Part shown: piece after piece, positions 47,290 to 56,430 of the stretch
Position numbering within the stretch: the first letter of the stretch is position 1
Layout: each line of letters starts with the position of its first letter
NCBI GenBank assembly: GCA_947488305.1
Contig: CANKZM010000004.1
Span: 67,501-131,500 of the forward strand
Length of the DNA: 64,000 nt
Reading direction: 5' to 3'
Source: an uncultured Roseobacter sp.
Lineage (GTDB): Bacteria > Pseudomonadota > Alphaproteobacteria > Rhodobacterales > Rhodobacteraceae
Made by a program: the position numbers and the translations under genes
The notes under the pieces: generated by a model
The model's database searches: none
Seen by the model: the letters and a program-made list of their open reading frames with translations, nothing else
What the model was told of the DNA's origin: nothing

Positions 47290-48798
47290 ATGGACACCGT
47301 TCGCCTCGACCCTGCTGATAACGTCGTGACTGCAACCCGGGCTCTCGAAGTCGGTGCGCCAGTGGAAACTACGCAAACCCGTGCGCTGATCCCCTCCGGT
47401 CACAAGATCGCAACGCAGGATATCGCAACCGGTGCACCGATCCGGAAGTATGCGCAAATCATTGGCTATGCGGCTCAGGACATCACCGCCGGTGATCATG
47501 TACATACTCAGAACGTAGAATTTCGAAACACCGACGCCGAGTACGAATTCTCGACAGACCTGCGTGCTGTCACCCCAGTCGCAGAGGCAGACCGCGATCA
47601 CTTCATGGGGTACCGACGCGCGAATGGAAGCGTTGGAACGCGTAATTACATTGCCATTGTTACGTCGGTGAACTGCTCGGCAACCGCCGCTCGCATGATC
47701 GCAAGTCACTTCACACCGGAGATCATGGCAGACTACCCAAATGTCGACGGAGTAGTGGCCTTCGTGCATGGCACTGGCTGCGGCATGGCGGGAGATGGTG
47801 ACGGGTTTGAGGCATTGCAAAGAGTCATGTGGGGCTATGCCCGCCATCCCAATCACGCTGGCGTTCTTATGGTCGGTCTTGGCTGCGAGATGAACCAGAT
47901 CGACTGGCTGCTGGATGCCTATGGTCTCAAACAGGGACCAACTTTTCAGGTCATGAACATCCAGTCAGTCGCAGGCCTGCGCCGCACGGTGGAAAAAGGC
48001 ATCGAGAAGATCCGCGCGATGTTGCCGATCGCAAATGAAGCGCAGCGCGAACCCTGCCCTGCGTCCGAGCTTAAAGTGGCCCTTCAATGCGGCGGATCGG
48101 ATGCCTGGTCTGGGATCACGGCAAATCCGGCTTTGGGCTACGCCTGTGATCTGCTCGCGGCCCAAGGTGGCACTGGCGTCCTTGCGGAAACGCCTGAAAT
48201 TTACGGTGCCGAGCATCTGCTGACGCGGCGCGCGATAGATCGCACAACAGGGGACCGGCTGATCGGATTGATCCGCTGGTGGGAGGATTATACCGCCCGC
48301 AACAAAGGGTCGATGGATAACAACCCTTCTCCGGGTAACAAGGCGGGCGGGCTGACGACCATCCTTGAGAAATCTCTGGGTGCTGCGGCCAAAGGGGGCA
48401 CCTCCCCCCTGAACGGCGTCTACAAATATGCAGAACCTGTCACGGCGCGGGGGTTCACCTTCATGGACAGCCCAGGGTATGATCCGGCCTCTGTCACCGG
48501 GCAGATCGCGGGCGGCTGCAATCTGGTCTGCTTCACGACAGGACGCGGATCTGCTTTTGGGTCCAAACCAAGCCCGACAATCAAGGTCGCCACCAATTCC
48601 GCCATGGCGCAGCGCATGTCAGAAGATATGGACGTGGACGCCGGAACCATCCTGACAGAAGGCACAAGCGTCGAAGAGAAGGGCCGCGAAATCTACCAGC
48701 TTTTCCTGCGCGTTGCTTCGGGCGAAGCCAGTAAGTCCGAAGCGCAGGGATTGGGGGATTACGAATTCGTCCCCTGGCAAATCGGGGCGGTGATGTGA
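47290..48798 (+). CDS. UxaA-family altronate/galactarate dehydratase-like hydro-lyase
   Basis: 502 residues with both parts of the family in one chain. An N-terminal SAF domain (residues 1-80) is followed by the catalytic domain with MGYRRANGSVGTRNYIAIV, GTGCGM, VGLGCEMNQ, LQCGGSDAWSG and GGCNLVCFTTGRGSAFGSKP, which include the conserved cysteines for iron. Altronate dehydratase converts D-altronate to 2-keto-3-deoxygluconate, which would feed the KDG kinase of this operon. GGAGA precedes the ATG. The stop overlaps the next start by four bases. Confidence 0.9.
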   Translation: MDTVRLDPADNVVTATRALEVGAPVETTQTRALIPSGHKIATQDIATGAPIRKYAQIIGYAAQDITAGDHVHTQNVEFRNTDAEYEFSTDLRAVTPVAEADRDHFMGYRRANGSVGTRNYIAIVTSVNCSATAARMIASHFTPEIMADYPNVDGVVAFVHGTGCGMAGDGDGFEALQRVMWGYARHPNHAGVLMVGLGCEMNQIDWLLDAYGLKQGPTFQVMNIQSVAGLRRTVEKGIEKIRAMLPIANEAQREPCPASELKVALQCGGSDAWSGITANPALGYACDLLAAQGGTGVLAETPEIYGAEHLLTRRAIDRTTGDRLIGLIRWWEDYTARNKGSMDNNPSPGNKAGGLTTILEKSLGAAAKGGTSPLNGVYKYAEPVTARGFTFMDSPGYDPASVTGQIAGGCNLVCFTTGRGSAFGSKPSPTIKVATNSAMAQRMSEDMDVDAGTILTEGTSVEEKGREIYQLFLRVASGEASKSEAQGLGDYEFVPWQIGAVM

Positions 48799-49817
48799 AA
48801 CAGATACTGGTCGTTGGCGGCGGGCTGATCGGGGCGCGGCATATGGATGCCGTTGCCGCGCATCCTTCCTGCGCACTTGCCGGCCTCGTGGACCCTAATC
48901 CGGACGTCAAGACGCCGGAAGGTGCCCGGCGTTACGCAGACATGTCAGAGGTTACCTGCCCTGTTGATGGTGTCATTCTCGCGACGCCGACGCATCTGCA
49001 TGCCGCGCAAGGCGAATTTGCCGCCCATAGAGGCTGGCATCTGTTGATCGAGAAACCGGTCGCAAGTGATCTGGCTGGCGCGCAGGCGTTGCGGCACGTG
49101 GTCGCCAAAACGGGTGTCGGGTCCCTGGTCGGGCATCACCGCCGCTACCACGCGAAGGTGCAGCACCTAAAGGATCTGCTTGCGAACGGCAGGATTGGCA
49201 TGCCCATAGGCGTCAGCTTGATCTGGGCCATGCGCAAGCCCGATAGTTATTTTGAGGGAAACTGGCGCACTGCTGGCGGCAGCCCGGTGATGATCAACCT
49301 TGTGCATGATATCGACCTGTTGCGTTTTGTGATCGGAGATATTGCCGCATGCACTGCATTGCGCGGCGCGAGCCAGCGTGGATCCGAACGTATCGAATCC
49401 GGTGCCGTTGCGCTCGCCTTCGAAAACGGCGCGACAGGCACCATCAGTTTTGCGGATACCACGCCCTCTCCCTGGGGATTCGAAGCAGCGACTGCCGAGA
49501 ATCCGAACATTGGCGCCACAGGTCAGGATATGATGTGGATCATGGGAACCCGCGGCGCGGTAAGTTTCCCGTCGATGACCCTTTGGGTAGGGACCGACTG
49601 GGCGTCGCCCGCCAAACGCCAGCCCTTGGTGACCAAGGAAAATGTCAAAGCGCCGCTGGAGGCTCAGCTTGATCACTTTCTCGACGTTATGGAGGGCTCC
49701 GCGCCCTTGATTGACGTCGCTGATGCGACCCGAACGCTCGAGGTCGCCTTGCAGATCGAAGCCCAGCTTGCGACCCAAACGACAGGAGAAGCTTATGCCC
49801 GAAGTGCTCTCGCCTGA
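48795..49817 (+). CDS. Gfo/Idh/MocA oxidoreductase (1 of 4)
   Basis: 340 residues, GTG start. NAD(P)-binding VVGGGLIGARHMDA, the catalytic-lysine EKPV motif at about residue 90 and a C-terminal alpha/beta domain with VHDIDLLRFVIGD. The family oxidises sugars, cyclitols or sugar acids at one hydroxyl. It overlaps the UxaA-like gene by 4 bases and the second dioxygenase gene by 23 bases. It keeps a normal glycine motif and EKP. Confidence 0.88.
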   Translation: MKQILVVGGGLIGARHMDAVAAHPSCALAGLVDPNPDVKTPEGARRYADMSEVTCPVDGVILATPTHLHAAQGEFAAHRGWHLLIEKPVASDLAGAQALRHVVAKTGVGSLVGHHRRYHAKVQHLKDLLANGRIGMPIGVSLIWAMRKPDSYFEGNWRTAGGSPVMINLVHDIDLLRFVIGDIAACTALRGASQRGSERIESGAVALAFENGATGTISFADTTPSPWGFEAATAENPNIGATGQDMMWIMGTRGAVSFPSMTLWVGTDWASPAKRQPLVTKENVKAPLEAQLDHFLDVMEGSAPLIDVADATRTLEVALQIEAQLATQTTGEAYARSALA

Positions 49818-50682
49818 TCAGATTGAAAGCTACGACGCAAACGGCTACCTCGTTCTTGAAAACCAGATCCCCCCCGAATGGATCAGCAAAATTCGCAGCG
49901 AGATCGCGCGTTTCGAAGCTGAGGCTGCTGGTATGACAGTGTCTAATGACCGGTTGGACCTTGAAGACACGCATACGCCAGAGAACCCACGCCTGCGGCG
50001 CATCAAACTGCCCCATACGATCTCGGACGTGGTGAAGGATCTGATGCATTCAGATCATGTACTTGCCCCCGCCCGCGACTTGGTCGGCCCGAATCTGCGG
50101 CTGCACACGACCAAGCTGAATATGAAATCTGCTGGGTACGGCGCTGCTGTCGAATGGCATCAGGACTATGCATTCTACCCGCACACAAATGATGACATCC
50201 TCGCCATCGGCGTTCTGATCGACGACATGGCATCAGAGAACGGGCCGCTCATGGTCTACCCGGGCAGCCACAAGGGGCCGGTTTTTGACCACCACGTAGA
50301 TGGCGTCTTTGCTGGCGCAATGTTGCCGGCGGAAAACGGGCTGGATCCCAAAGACGCAGTGGAGCTGACAGGTCCTGCGGGGTCGATCAGTATTCATCAC
50401 GGGCGGATCGTTCATGGCTCCGCACTTAACACTTCGGACCGGGCGCGGCGCATCCTGTTTTACGAGATGATGGCGGCGGATGCATTCCCAATCATGGGGT
50501 CAATGACCCGGTGGGACGGGATTGAAGACTACGACACGCGGATGCTTTGCGGTGAAAGCACTAAGAACCCCCGCCTGAAGGATATTCCGGTGCGCATTCC
50601 GCAACCACAACCGGATGTCCCGATCTCGATCTACGAAATTCAGAAGGGCATGAAGAAACGTGCCTTTGATACCATCAAATAG
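49795..50682 (+). CDS. PhyH-family Fe(II)/2-oxoglutarate oxygenase, second copy
   Basis: 295 residues. The metal site is complete: EWHQDYAFYPH (His, Asp) and HHGRIVHGSALNTSD (distal His), then RARRILFYEM with the 2-oxoglutarate Arg. The N-terminal DQIESYDANGYLVLENQIPP is typical of PhyH. ATG 49795 has AGGAGA just upstream and lies 23 bases inside the previous gene. As with the other copy, the context implies oxidation of a sugar-acid derivative; O-demethylation or removal of an ether group is one possibility. Confidence 0.87.
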   Translation: MPEVLSPDQIESYDANGYLVLENQIPPEWISKIRSEIARFEAEAAGMTVSNDRLDLEDTHTPENPRLRRIKLPHTISDVVKDLMHSDHVLAPARDLVGPNLRLHTTKLNMKSAGYGAAVEWHQDYAFYPHTNDDILAIGVLIDDMASENGPLMVYPGSHKGPVFDHHVDGVFAGAMLPAENGLDPKDAVELTGPAGSISIHHGRIVHGSALNTSDRARRILFYEMMAADAFPIMGSMTRWDGIEDYDTRMLCGESTKNPRLKDIPVRIPQPQPDVPISIYEIQKGMKKRAFDTIK

Positions 50683-50691
50683 GAGAACCCC

Positions 50692-51579
50692 ATGTCTAAA
50701 CCCGCAATTGGATTCATTGGTCTTGGCCTCATGGGGGGCGCCATGGTCGGTCGTCTTCAGGACCAAGGCTACGATCTGACGGTTCTCGGCAACCGCGACC
50801 GCACCTACCTCGACCAAGCGTTGGCGCGCGGTGCAAGCGAGGCCTCAACCGGTCGGGAAGTGGCCGCCGCCTCTGACATCGTGATGTTGTGCATGGGCAC
50901 ATCGGATCATGTGGAAAGCCGGATGCGCGGTGCGGATGGTGTCCTGGCGGGATTGAAACCCGGCGCGACGGTGATCGACTTCGGCACCTCACTTCCCGGT
51001 TCCACGCGCACATTGGGCGAGGAAACGCAGGCAGCAGGTGGCACCTATTTGGATGCGCCACTGGGACGGACGCCGAGCCACGCAAAGGACGGGCTGCTGA
51101 ACATCATGTGTTCCGGTGACAAGGCCGCCTTCGACAAGGTCGAACCTGTTCTGCAGGATTTGGGAGAGAACGTCTTTCACCTTGGCGCGCTGGGGTCGGG
51201 GCATACAATCAAGCTCATCAATAATTTCTTCGGGATGACCGTCGCCAACGCGATGGCAGAGGCTTTTGCCATGGCGGATGTGGCTGGCGTTGACCGTCAG
51301 CAGATGTACGACGTGATGGCAGCGGGTCCCCTGCATTCCGGCATGATGGATTTCGTGAAAGGGTACGGTGTCGATGAAGACCCCAACCAGCTGGCTTTCG
51401 CAATCAAGAACGCTGCCAAAGATGTCGGCTACTATGCTCGAATGGCGGATGAAGCAGGGGTAGACAGTATCATGTCGAAATGCGCCCTCGCAGCCCTCAC
51501 CGAAGCCCGCGACACCGGGCGCGGGGATGACATGGTCAGCCAGATGGTAGATTTCTACGCGGCAAAGTTCGGCAAGTAG
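50692..51579 (+). CDS. 3-Hydroxyisobutyrate-dehydrogenase-family oxidoreductase, atypical substrate loop
   Basis: 295 residues. N-terminal Rossmann FIGLGLMGGAM (residues 8-18), helical C-terminal domain and catalytic K174 in IKLINNFFGM. The substrate-binding loop that reads DAPVSGG in most relatives (HIBADH, GarR, LtnD) is DAPLGRTPSHA (121-131). It probably oxidises or reduces a beta-hydroxy acid derived from the sugar acid, but the loop change argues against the known substrates. Nine-base gap from the dioxygenase gene, with AGGAG before the ATG. Confidence 0.88.
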   Translation: MSKPAIGFIGLGLMGGAMVGRLQDQGYDLTVLGNRDRTYLDQALARGASEASTGREVAAASDIVMLCMGTSDHVESRMRGADGVLAGLKPGATVIDFGTSLPGSTRTLGEETQAAGGTYLDAPLGRTPSHAKDGLLNIMCSGDKAAFDKVEPVLQDLGENVFHLGALGSGHTIKLINNFFGMTVANAMAEAFAMADVAGVDRQQMYDVMAAGPLHSGMMDFVKGYGVDEDPNQLAFAIKNAAKDVGYYARMADEAGVDSIMSKCALAALTEARDTGRGDDMVSQMVDFYAAKFGK

Positions 51580-51580
51580 C

Positions 51581-52462
51581 GTGGCCGTCGCCGCACAGGC
51601 CATTGAGGACAGACCACAGCTTGGCATCCTGATGATGCTGGCGGCGTGGTTTCTGTTCGCGGTGGTTGACGTGTCAGCCAAATGGTTGGTGCTCGCCGGG
51701 CTACCGGCGATCCAGCTGGCCTTTATGCGGTATGCGGGGCATTTCGTCATTTCAGTCGGTATGATCGCAAAGGACGGATTTGATCTGCGCCGGTTTGAGA
51801 CCGACCACAAGTGGCAGGTTATGACGCGAGCATTGCTATTGATTTCAGCGACATGCCTGAATTTCTATGCCCTGAACTTCCTGCCGCTGACCGTCGTTTC
51901 TGCAATCATGTTCTCCAGCCCGATCATCGTCTGCCTTCTATCCATCACGCTGTTGAAAGAGCGTATCGGCCCTTGGCGATGGGGCGCGATCCTGTTGGGA
52001 TTTGCAGGTGTCTTGATCGTCATCCGACCGTTTGGGGAGGCCTTTCATTGGGCCATGATCCTGCCACTCTACAACGCTACGGCGCTGGCGCTTTATTCTC
52101 TGATGACCCGGCGTCTTGCGGGCATCGTTGCGGTTGAGACACAGCAGTTCTACCTGGGCGCTTTGGGAACGTTTTTATTGTTGCCCTTTGCGCTCTGGAG
52201 TTGGGTGCCTCCGGCTAACCTACAAGATCTGGTCCTGCTTGTAGGTCTTGGCGTCGGTGGTTGGGCAGGTCATCAGCTTTTGACGAATGCGCATAGGTTC
52301 GCCCCGGCACATACTCTCATGCCCTACACCTATTCGTTCATGATCTACATCGCCGCGTTCAGCTGGTTGATCTTCGGCCATGTCCCAGACTTTTGGGTCG
52401 TTTTTGGCGCGATCACAATCGTGGCCTCGGGGCTCATTATTTGGAAAAGGGAGCAACGTTGA
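51581..52462 (+). CDS. EamA-family (DMT) permease
   Basis: 293 residues, GTG start, ten transmembrane helices in two EamA repeats (about residues 15-140 and 155-290). The first repeat contains LAAWFLFAVVDVSAKWLVLA; the second ends with FGAITIVASGLIIWKR. DMT permeases usually export metabolites. In this operon it may remove a toxic intermediate or side product. The start lies one base after the previous stop with no good ribosome site, so coupling is likely. Its stop overlaps the kinase start (TGATG). Confidence 0.85.
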   Translation: MAVAAQAIEDRPQLGILMMLAAWFLFAVVDVSAKWLVLAGLPAIQLAFMRYAGHFVISVGMIAKDGFDLRRFETDHKWQVMTRALLLISATCLNFYALNFLPLTVVSAIMFSSPIIVCLLSITLLKERIGPWRWGAILLGFAGVLIVIRPFGEAFHWAMILPLYNATALALYSLMTRRLAGIVAVETQQFYLGALGTFLLLPFALWSWVPPANLQDLVLLVGLGVGGWAGHQLLTNAHRFAPAHTLMPYTYSFMIYIAAFSWLIFGHVPDFWVVFGAITIVASGLIIWKREQR

Positions 52463-53343
52463 TGACACGGATTGCATGCGTCGGAGAAGCAATGATAGAG
52501 CTGTCCCTCAACGGCAAAACGGCTCAAGTTGGCGTTGCCGGGGATACCCTGAACACCGCAATCTATCTCAAACGATCAAAGCCTGAACTGGATGTTCAAT
52601 ATGTAACACGGCTGGGCGACGATCCGTTCTCCGATCAGATTGAAAGCTTCATCGCGGAACAGGATATCGGAACGGAGGCGATTTCCAGAGCAGAGAACAA
52701 ATCACCAGGGTTGTACGCCATCACGACCACGGACGACGGCGAGAGATCATTCACCTACTGGCGCAGCGCCGCAGCCGCGCGTGACTTATTCGCGACGCCA
52801 GACGGAATTGATTGTAGCGTCCTGAAGGATTTTGATCTCGTCTACATATCTGGAATTTCAGTCGCCATCCTGCCACCCGAAGCCCGGAGCGCATTGTTGG
52901 ATTGGCTGGATAAAACACCCGTCGCGCTGGCCTATGACAGCAATTATCGGCCGCGGCTGTGGGAAGACCAGCGCACAGCGCAGCAGGTAACACGCGCCTT
53001 CTGGGAGCGTGCTGACATCTGTCTGCCTTCGATAGACGACGAAATGGAACTCTTTGACGAAACCGCCGCACAGGTCGTTGATCGTTTTCTGAAGTCCGGT
53101 CGTCGGGGAGGGTTAAAACGCGGCTCTGAGGGTCCGGTGTCGCTGGGCTCAAAGGTAGAGCAAGCCTATGACCCCGCACCTGTTGTCGTCGATACAACGG
53201 CTGCCGGAGACAGCTTTAACGGTGCATATCTGGGTGCTATCGTTTCGGGAGCGTCACAGTCAGAAGCGTTGATCGCTGGACACAACTGTGCTGCCAATGT
53301 CGTACAGCACCGGGGCGCGATCATTCCCCGAGAACGTGCATGA
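52462..53343 (+). CDS. kdgK: 2-Keto-3-deoxygluconate kinase (PfkB family)
   Basis: 293 residues. Begins IACVGEAMIELSLNG, with GVAGDTLNTAIYLKR as the sugar-binding Gly motif, YDSNYRPRLWED typical of KDG kinases, and the catalytic signature DTTAAGDSFNGAY near the C-terminus (Asp base). It phosphorylates 2-keto-3-deoxygluconate to KDPG, linking this cluster to the Entner-Doudoroff aldolase, which is not in the window. AAGGGAG precedes the ATG at 52462. Confidence 0.9.
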   Translation: MTRIACVGEAMIELSLNGKTAQVGVAGDTLNTAIYLKRSKPELDVQYVTRLGDDPFSDQIESFIAEQDIGTEAISRAENKSPGLYAITTTDDGERSFTYWRSAAAARDLFATPDGIDCSVLKDFDLVYISGISVAILPPEARSALLDWLDKTPVALAYDSNYRPRLWEDQRTAQQVTRAFWERADICLPSIDDEMELFDETAAQVVDRFLKSGRRGGLKRGSEGPVSLGSKVEQAYDPAPVVVDTTAAGDSFNGAYLGAIVSGASQSEALIAGHNCAANVVQHRGAIIPRERA

Positions 53344-54377
53344 AGAAGGTCGCGCTCATCGGTTTGGGCATGGTAGCTGAAACCCACCTTGCCGCTCTGC
53401 GAGATGCCCCTGATGTGTCCTTGCACGGCGTGTTGGGCAGAGATCCCGAAAAAACACGTAGCTTCGCGCTGGCAGCGTCTGAGCACATCGGGCATCCCGT
53501 AATTTCATATAGCGATCTGCCACAGTTAGCCTCCGATACAGTGATTGATTTCGTCATTCTGGCGACGCCGCCAGACGCCAGACTGTCGTACGTCAAAGCT
53601 CTCGCAAATGCTGGAAAACCCATCTTGATGGAAAAGCCCATCGAACGGACGCTTGGGGCAGCAAAAGAAATCGTCGACATCTATGAGCAGGCCGCCATTC
53701 CATTCGGCATCGTCTTTCAACATCGCGCGCGTGCTGCGTCCATGACGTTGAAAGAAAAACTGGACAGCGGCGAACTCGGTCAGATCGTAAGTGTAGAAGT
53801 GCGTGTGCCATGGTGGCGTGATCAGAGTTACTATGACGCGCCAGGCCGCGGAACCCGCCTGCGTGACGGCGGCGGTGTGATGATAACTCAAGCTATTCAC
53901 ACGCTTGATAATCTGCTTTGGCTTCTTGGTCCGATGAGCCGTATTCAGGCCGTCATGCACAAAACAATACTTCACCGTATGGAAGCAGAAGACTGGGCCG
54001 GTGCGATATTTGAAACGGCCTCTGGCTGCATGGGCACGCTGCACGCGACCACTGCCGCCTTCCCCGGACGGAGCGAGACCATCACGCTACACGGGACACA
54101 AGCGACCGCTCATTTGGACGCGGGCACGCTGACCCTTACCTACCGCGATGGCAATATCGAGACCATCGGTGAAGCCACCGATACCGGTGGTGGCGCAGAT
54201 CCAATGGCCTTTACACATGCGTGGCATCAGAGCGTGATCGAGGATTTTGCCACGAGTCTCGATAACAAAAGACAACCGCTCGCACCGGGGCGCGAAGCTT
54301 TGTGGTCCCATGCCGTTATTGATGCAATGGAACGTTCAAGCAACAAAGGAAGTTGGACAGAGGTGGCATCGGTATGA
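53340..54377 (+). CDS. Gfo/Idh/MocA oxidoreductase (2 of 4)
   Basis: 345 residues. VALIGLGMVAETHLAAL is the NAD-binding loop, PILMEKPIERT contains the catalytic Lys, and RDGGGVMITQAIHTLDNLLW carries the C-terminal active-site His. Standard family layout. Overlaps the kinase stop by four bases (ATGA). It starts a run of three consecutive family members, each overlapping the next by four bases, which suggests sequential or alternative oxidations of one substrate family. Confidence 0.88.
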   Translation: MKKVALIGLGMVAETHLAALRDAPDVSLHGVLGRDPEKTRSFALAASEHIGHPVISYSDLPQLASDTVIDFVILATPPDARLSYVKALANAGKPILMEKPIERTLGAAKEIVDIYEQAAIPFGIVFQHRARAASMTLKEKLDSGELGQIVSVEVRVPWWRDQSYYDAPGRGTRLRDGGGVMITQAIHTLDNLLWLLGPMSRIQAVMHKTILHRMEAEDWAGAIFETASGCMGTLHATTAAFPGRSETITLHGTQATAHLDAGTLTLTYRDGNIETIGEATDTGGGADPMAFTHAWHQSVIEDFATSLDNKRQPLAPGREALWSHAVIDAMERSSNKGSWTEVASV

Positions 54378-55381
54378 CCCTGAGTTTCGTTGTTCTGGGC
54401 CTTGATCACAGGCACATCTATGGAATGACCGCAAACATGCTCGCAACGGGGGCAAAGTGCGTCGGGTATTGGACCGACGGCACGCCCAATACACTGCAAG
54501 GATTTCAAAAACGCTTTCCAGACGTTCCGAGGATAACCCATCTAGAGGAGGCTCTGAGTATCGGAGCCGATCTTGCCCTGATTGCCGCAGTGCCCGCCGA
54601 TCGAGCCGAACTCTCGTTAAAATCCATACGTCACGGTATGGATGTGATGGTGGATAAGCCCGGGTGCACGACAATCTCGCAACTGGATGAGATCAAACAA
54701 GCGGTGAGCGAAACAGGCCGCATTTGGTCGATAAACTTTTCTGAACGTTTTGAAGTGCCTTCTGTGACCATGGCTTCCGAGCTGGTGGCAGCGGGCGAAA
54801 TCGGACGCGTCGTACACACGGCGGGGCTTGGACCCCATCGGCTGAACAAAGCGATGCGGCCTGACTGGTTTTTCGACAAGGATCGTTATGGCGGCATTTT
54901 GATCGACATCGCATCTCATCAGATCGACCAGTTCTTGCATTTCACCGGCTCAACGGATGCGGAGATCACCAACGCATTTGTTGCGAATTATGCAAACCCC
55001 GAACACCCTGGTCTTGAAGACTTCGGAGAGATTTCCCTGCGAAGCGATCAGGGAACCGGCACCATACGCGTTGACTGGTATACCCCGGATGCCCTCCCTA
55101 GCTGGGGAGACGGTCGGCTGAATTTGCTTGGAACTGAGGGCTATATCGAATTGCGAAAATATGTCGATGTCGGCGGGACCGGCGGGACGGACCACCTCAT
55201 CATCGTGAACGGCAAACGATGTGAGAAGATCGATAGCTCCGACGCCGGACTACCTTACTTTGGTCGGCTGTCCAGTGACATACGCAATCGTACGGAAACA
55301 GCAATGACACAAGCGCATTGCTTCAAGGTCATGGAGCTGGCACTCCAAGCGCAACAGATTGCCGACGAGGCCAATGCATGA
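54374..55381 (+). CDS. Gfo/Idh/MocA-like protein with degenerate NAD motif (3 of 4)
   Basis: 335 residues. The overall fold is recognisable (GGILIDIASHQIDQFLHF in the C-terminal domain), but the dinucleotide loop is VVLGLDHRHIYGM (residues 6-18) rather than GxGxxG, and the catalytic motif is DKPG (94-97) rather than EKP. It may bind cofactor differently or have lost dehydrogenase activity, as in some lyase-like members. ATG 54374 overlaps the previous stop (ATGA). Confidence 0.8.
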   Translation: MTLSFVVLGLDHRHIYGMTANMLATGAKCVGYWTDGTPNTLQGFQKRFPDVPRITHLEEALSIGADLALIAAVPADRAELSLKSIRHGMDVMVDKPGCTTISQLDEIKQAVSETGRIWSINFSERFEVPSVTMASELVAAGEIGRVVHTAGLGPHRLNKAMRPDWFFDKDRYGGILIDIASHQIDQFLHFTGSTDAEITNAFVANYANPEHPGLEDFGEISLRSDQGTGTIRVDWYTPDALPSWGDGRLNLLGTEGYIELRKYVDVGGTGGTDHLIIVNGKRCEKIDSSDAGLPYFGRLSSDIRNRTETAMTQAHCFKVMELALQAQQIADEANA

Positions 55382-56430
55382 TCAGCGTTGCAATTCTAGG
55401 AGCGGGGATCGGCGCTCAACATTTTGAGTGCTATCGGTATTTAGCAAATCAATTCAATGTTGTAAGGGTGATCGATCAAGATGTTGGAAAAGCGCGCGCG
55501 CTGACCAAGGGAACGTCAAGCACGCCCGGAACTCAGATCAAAGACGCTTTGGACGACCCATCGATTGACCTGATCGATGTTTGTCTGCCACCACACTTAC
55601 ATGCCTCGGTAACGCTAGATGCGCTTTCGAAATCAAAACATGTGATCTGCGAGAAACCCTTGACCACTTCCCTAAAGGACATTGCAGCGATCAAATCGGC
55701 AGCGAAACGCTACAACCGGCGTGTATTTCCAGTTTTTCAATACCGTTGGGGGCCGGGCCTCGCGAAATTGCGACATGTGATACGTTCTGGATTTGCAGGT
55801 CAGCCGATCATTGCTGCTGCCGAGACACATTGGAACCGTGGCGCGGACTACTACGCCGTCCCCTGGCGCGGAACCTGGGACGGGGAGCAAGGGGGCGCCG
55901 TGCTCGGGCACGCGATTCATAGCCACGATTTGCTGTCTCAGGTCATGGGCCCTGTGGCATCTGTCTCGGCCTTCACGACGACCCGCGTGAACAACATCGA
56001 GACAGAGGATTGCGCAGCCATCAACCTGGAATTTGCAAACGGTGCGCTTGGAACGAGCAGCATAACGCTCGGATCCGCGACCGACGAGACGAGGCTCCGG
56101 TACGTGTTCGAACATCTCACCGCGACATCGGACACAAACCCCTATTGTCCGGGGCTTGGTGACTGGACATTCACAGCGCGGAATCCTTCGCGCCAAAAGG
56201 AGCTGGAGATGATCTTGGCGCAAGCCCCTTCCGAGAGACCTGGATTCGAAGGGTTTTTGGCGGCGGTCACAGATGACCTGACCTCCAACAATGCTCTGGC
56301 TGTGACCCTGGAAGATGGCGCTGCTTCGGTTGAACTGGTCACCGCGATTTATCACGCAGCACGAACGGGTCGACGGGTTGATCTGCCTCTGGCGGAAAAC
56401 CACCCGCTATTTGAAGGATGGAAGGTATGA
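55378..56430 (+). CDS. Gfo/Idh/MocA oxidoreductase (4 of 4)
   Basis: 350 residues. VAILGAGIGAQHFECYR as NAD-binding loop, HVICEKPLTTS with the catalytic Lys, and a C-terminal domain with GGAVLGHAIHSHDLLSQVMG. The DYYAVPWRGTWDGEQ segment before this His motif is typical of sugar dehydrogenase-like members. ATG 55378 overlaps the previous stop by four bases. Its own stop overlaps the uxuA start in the same way. Confidence 0.87.
   Translation: MISVAILGAGIGAQHFECYRYLANQFNVVRVIDQDVGKARALTKGTSSTPGTQIKDALDDPSIDLIDVCLPPHLHASVTLDALSKSKHVICEKPLTTSLKDIAAIKSAAKRYNRRVFPVFQYRWGPGLAKLRHVIRSGFAGQPIIAAAETHWNRGADYYAVPWRGTWDGEQGGAVLGHAIHSHDLLSQVMGPVASVSAFTTTRVNNIETEDCAAINLEFANGALGTSSITLGSATDETRLRYVFEHLTATSDTNPYCPGLGDWTFTARNPSRQKELEMILAQAPSERPGFEGFLAAVTDDLTSNNALAVTLEDGAASVELVTAIYHAARTGRRVDLPLAENHPLFEGWKV

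Noticed and set aside
46519-47856. 445-codon open frame on the minus strand across the first PhyH and UxaA-like genes
   Set aside because: It spans two well-conserved plus-strand genes, has unusual Cys/His/Arg-rich composition and no recognisable domain.
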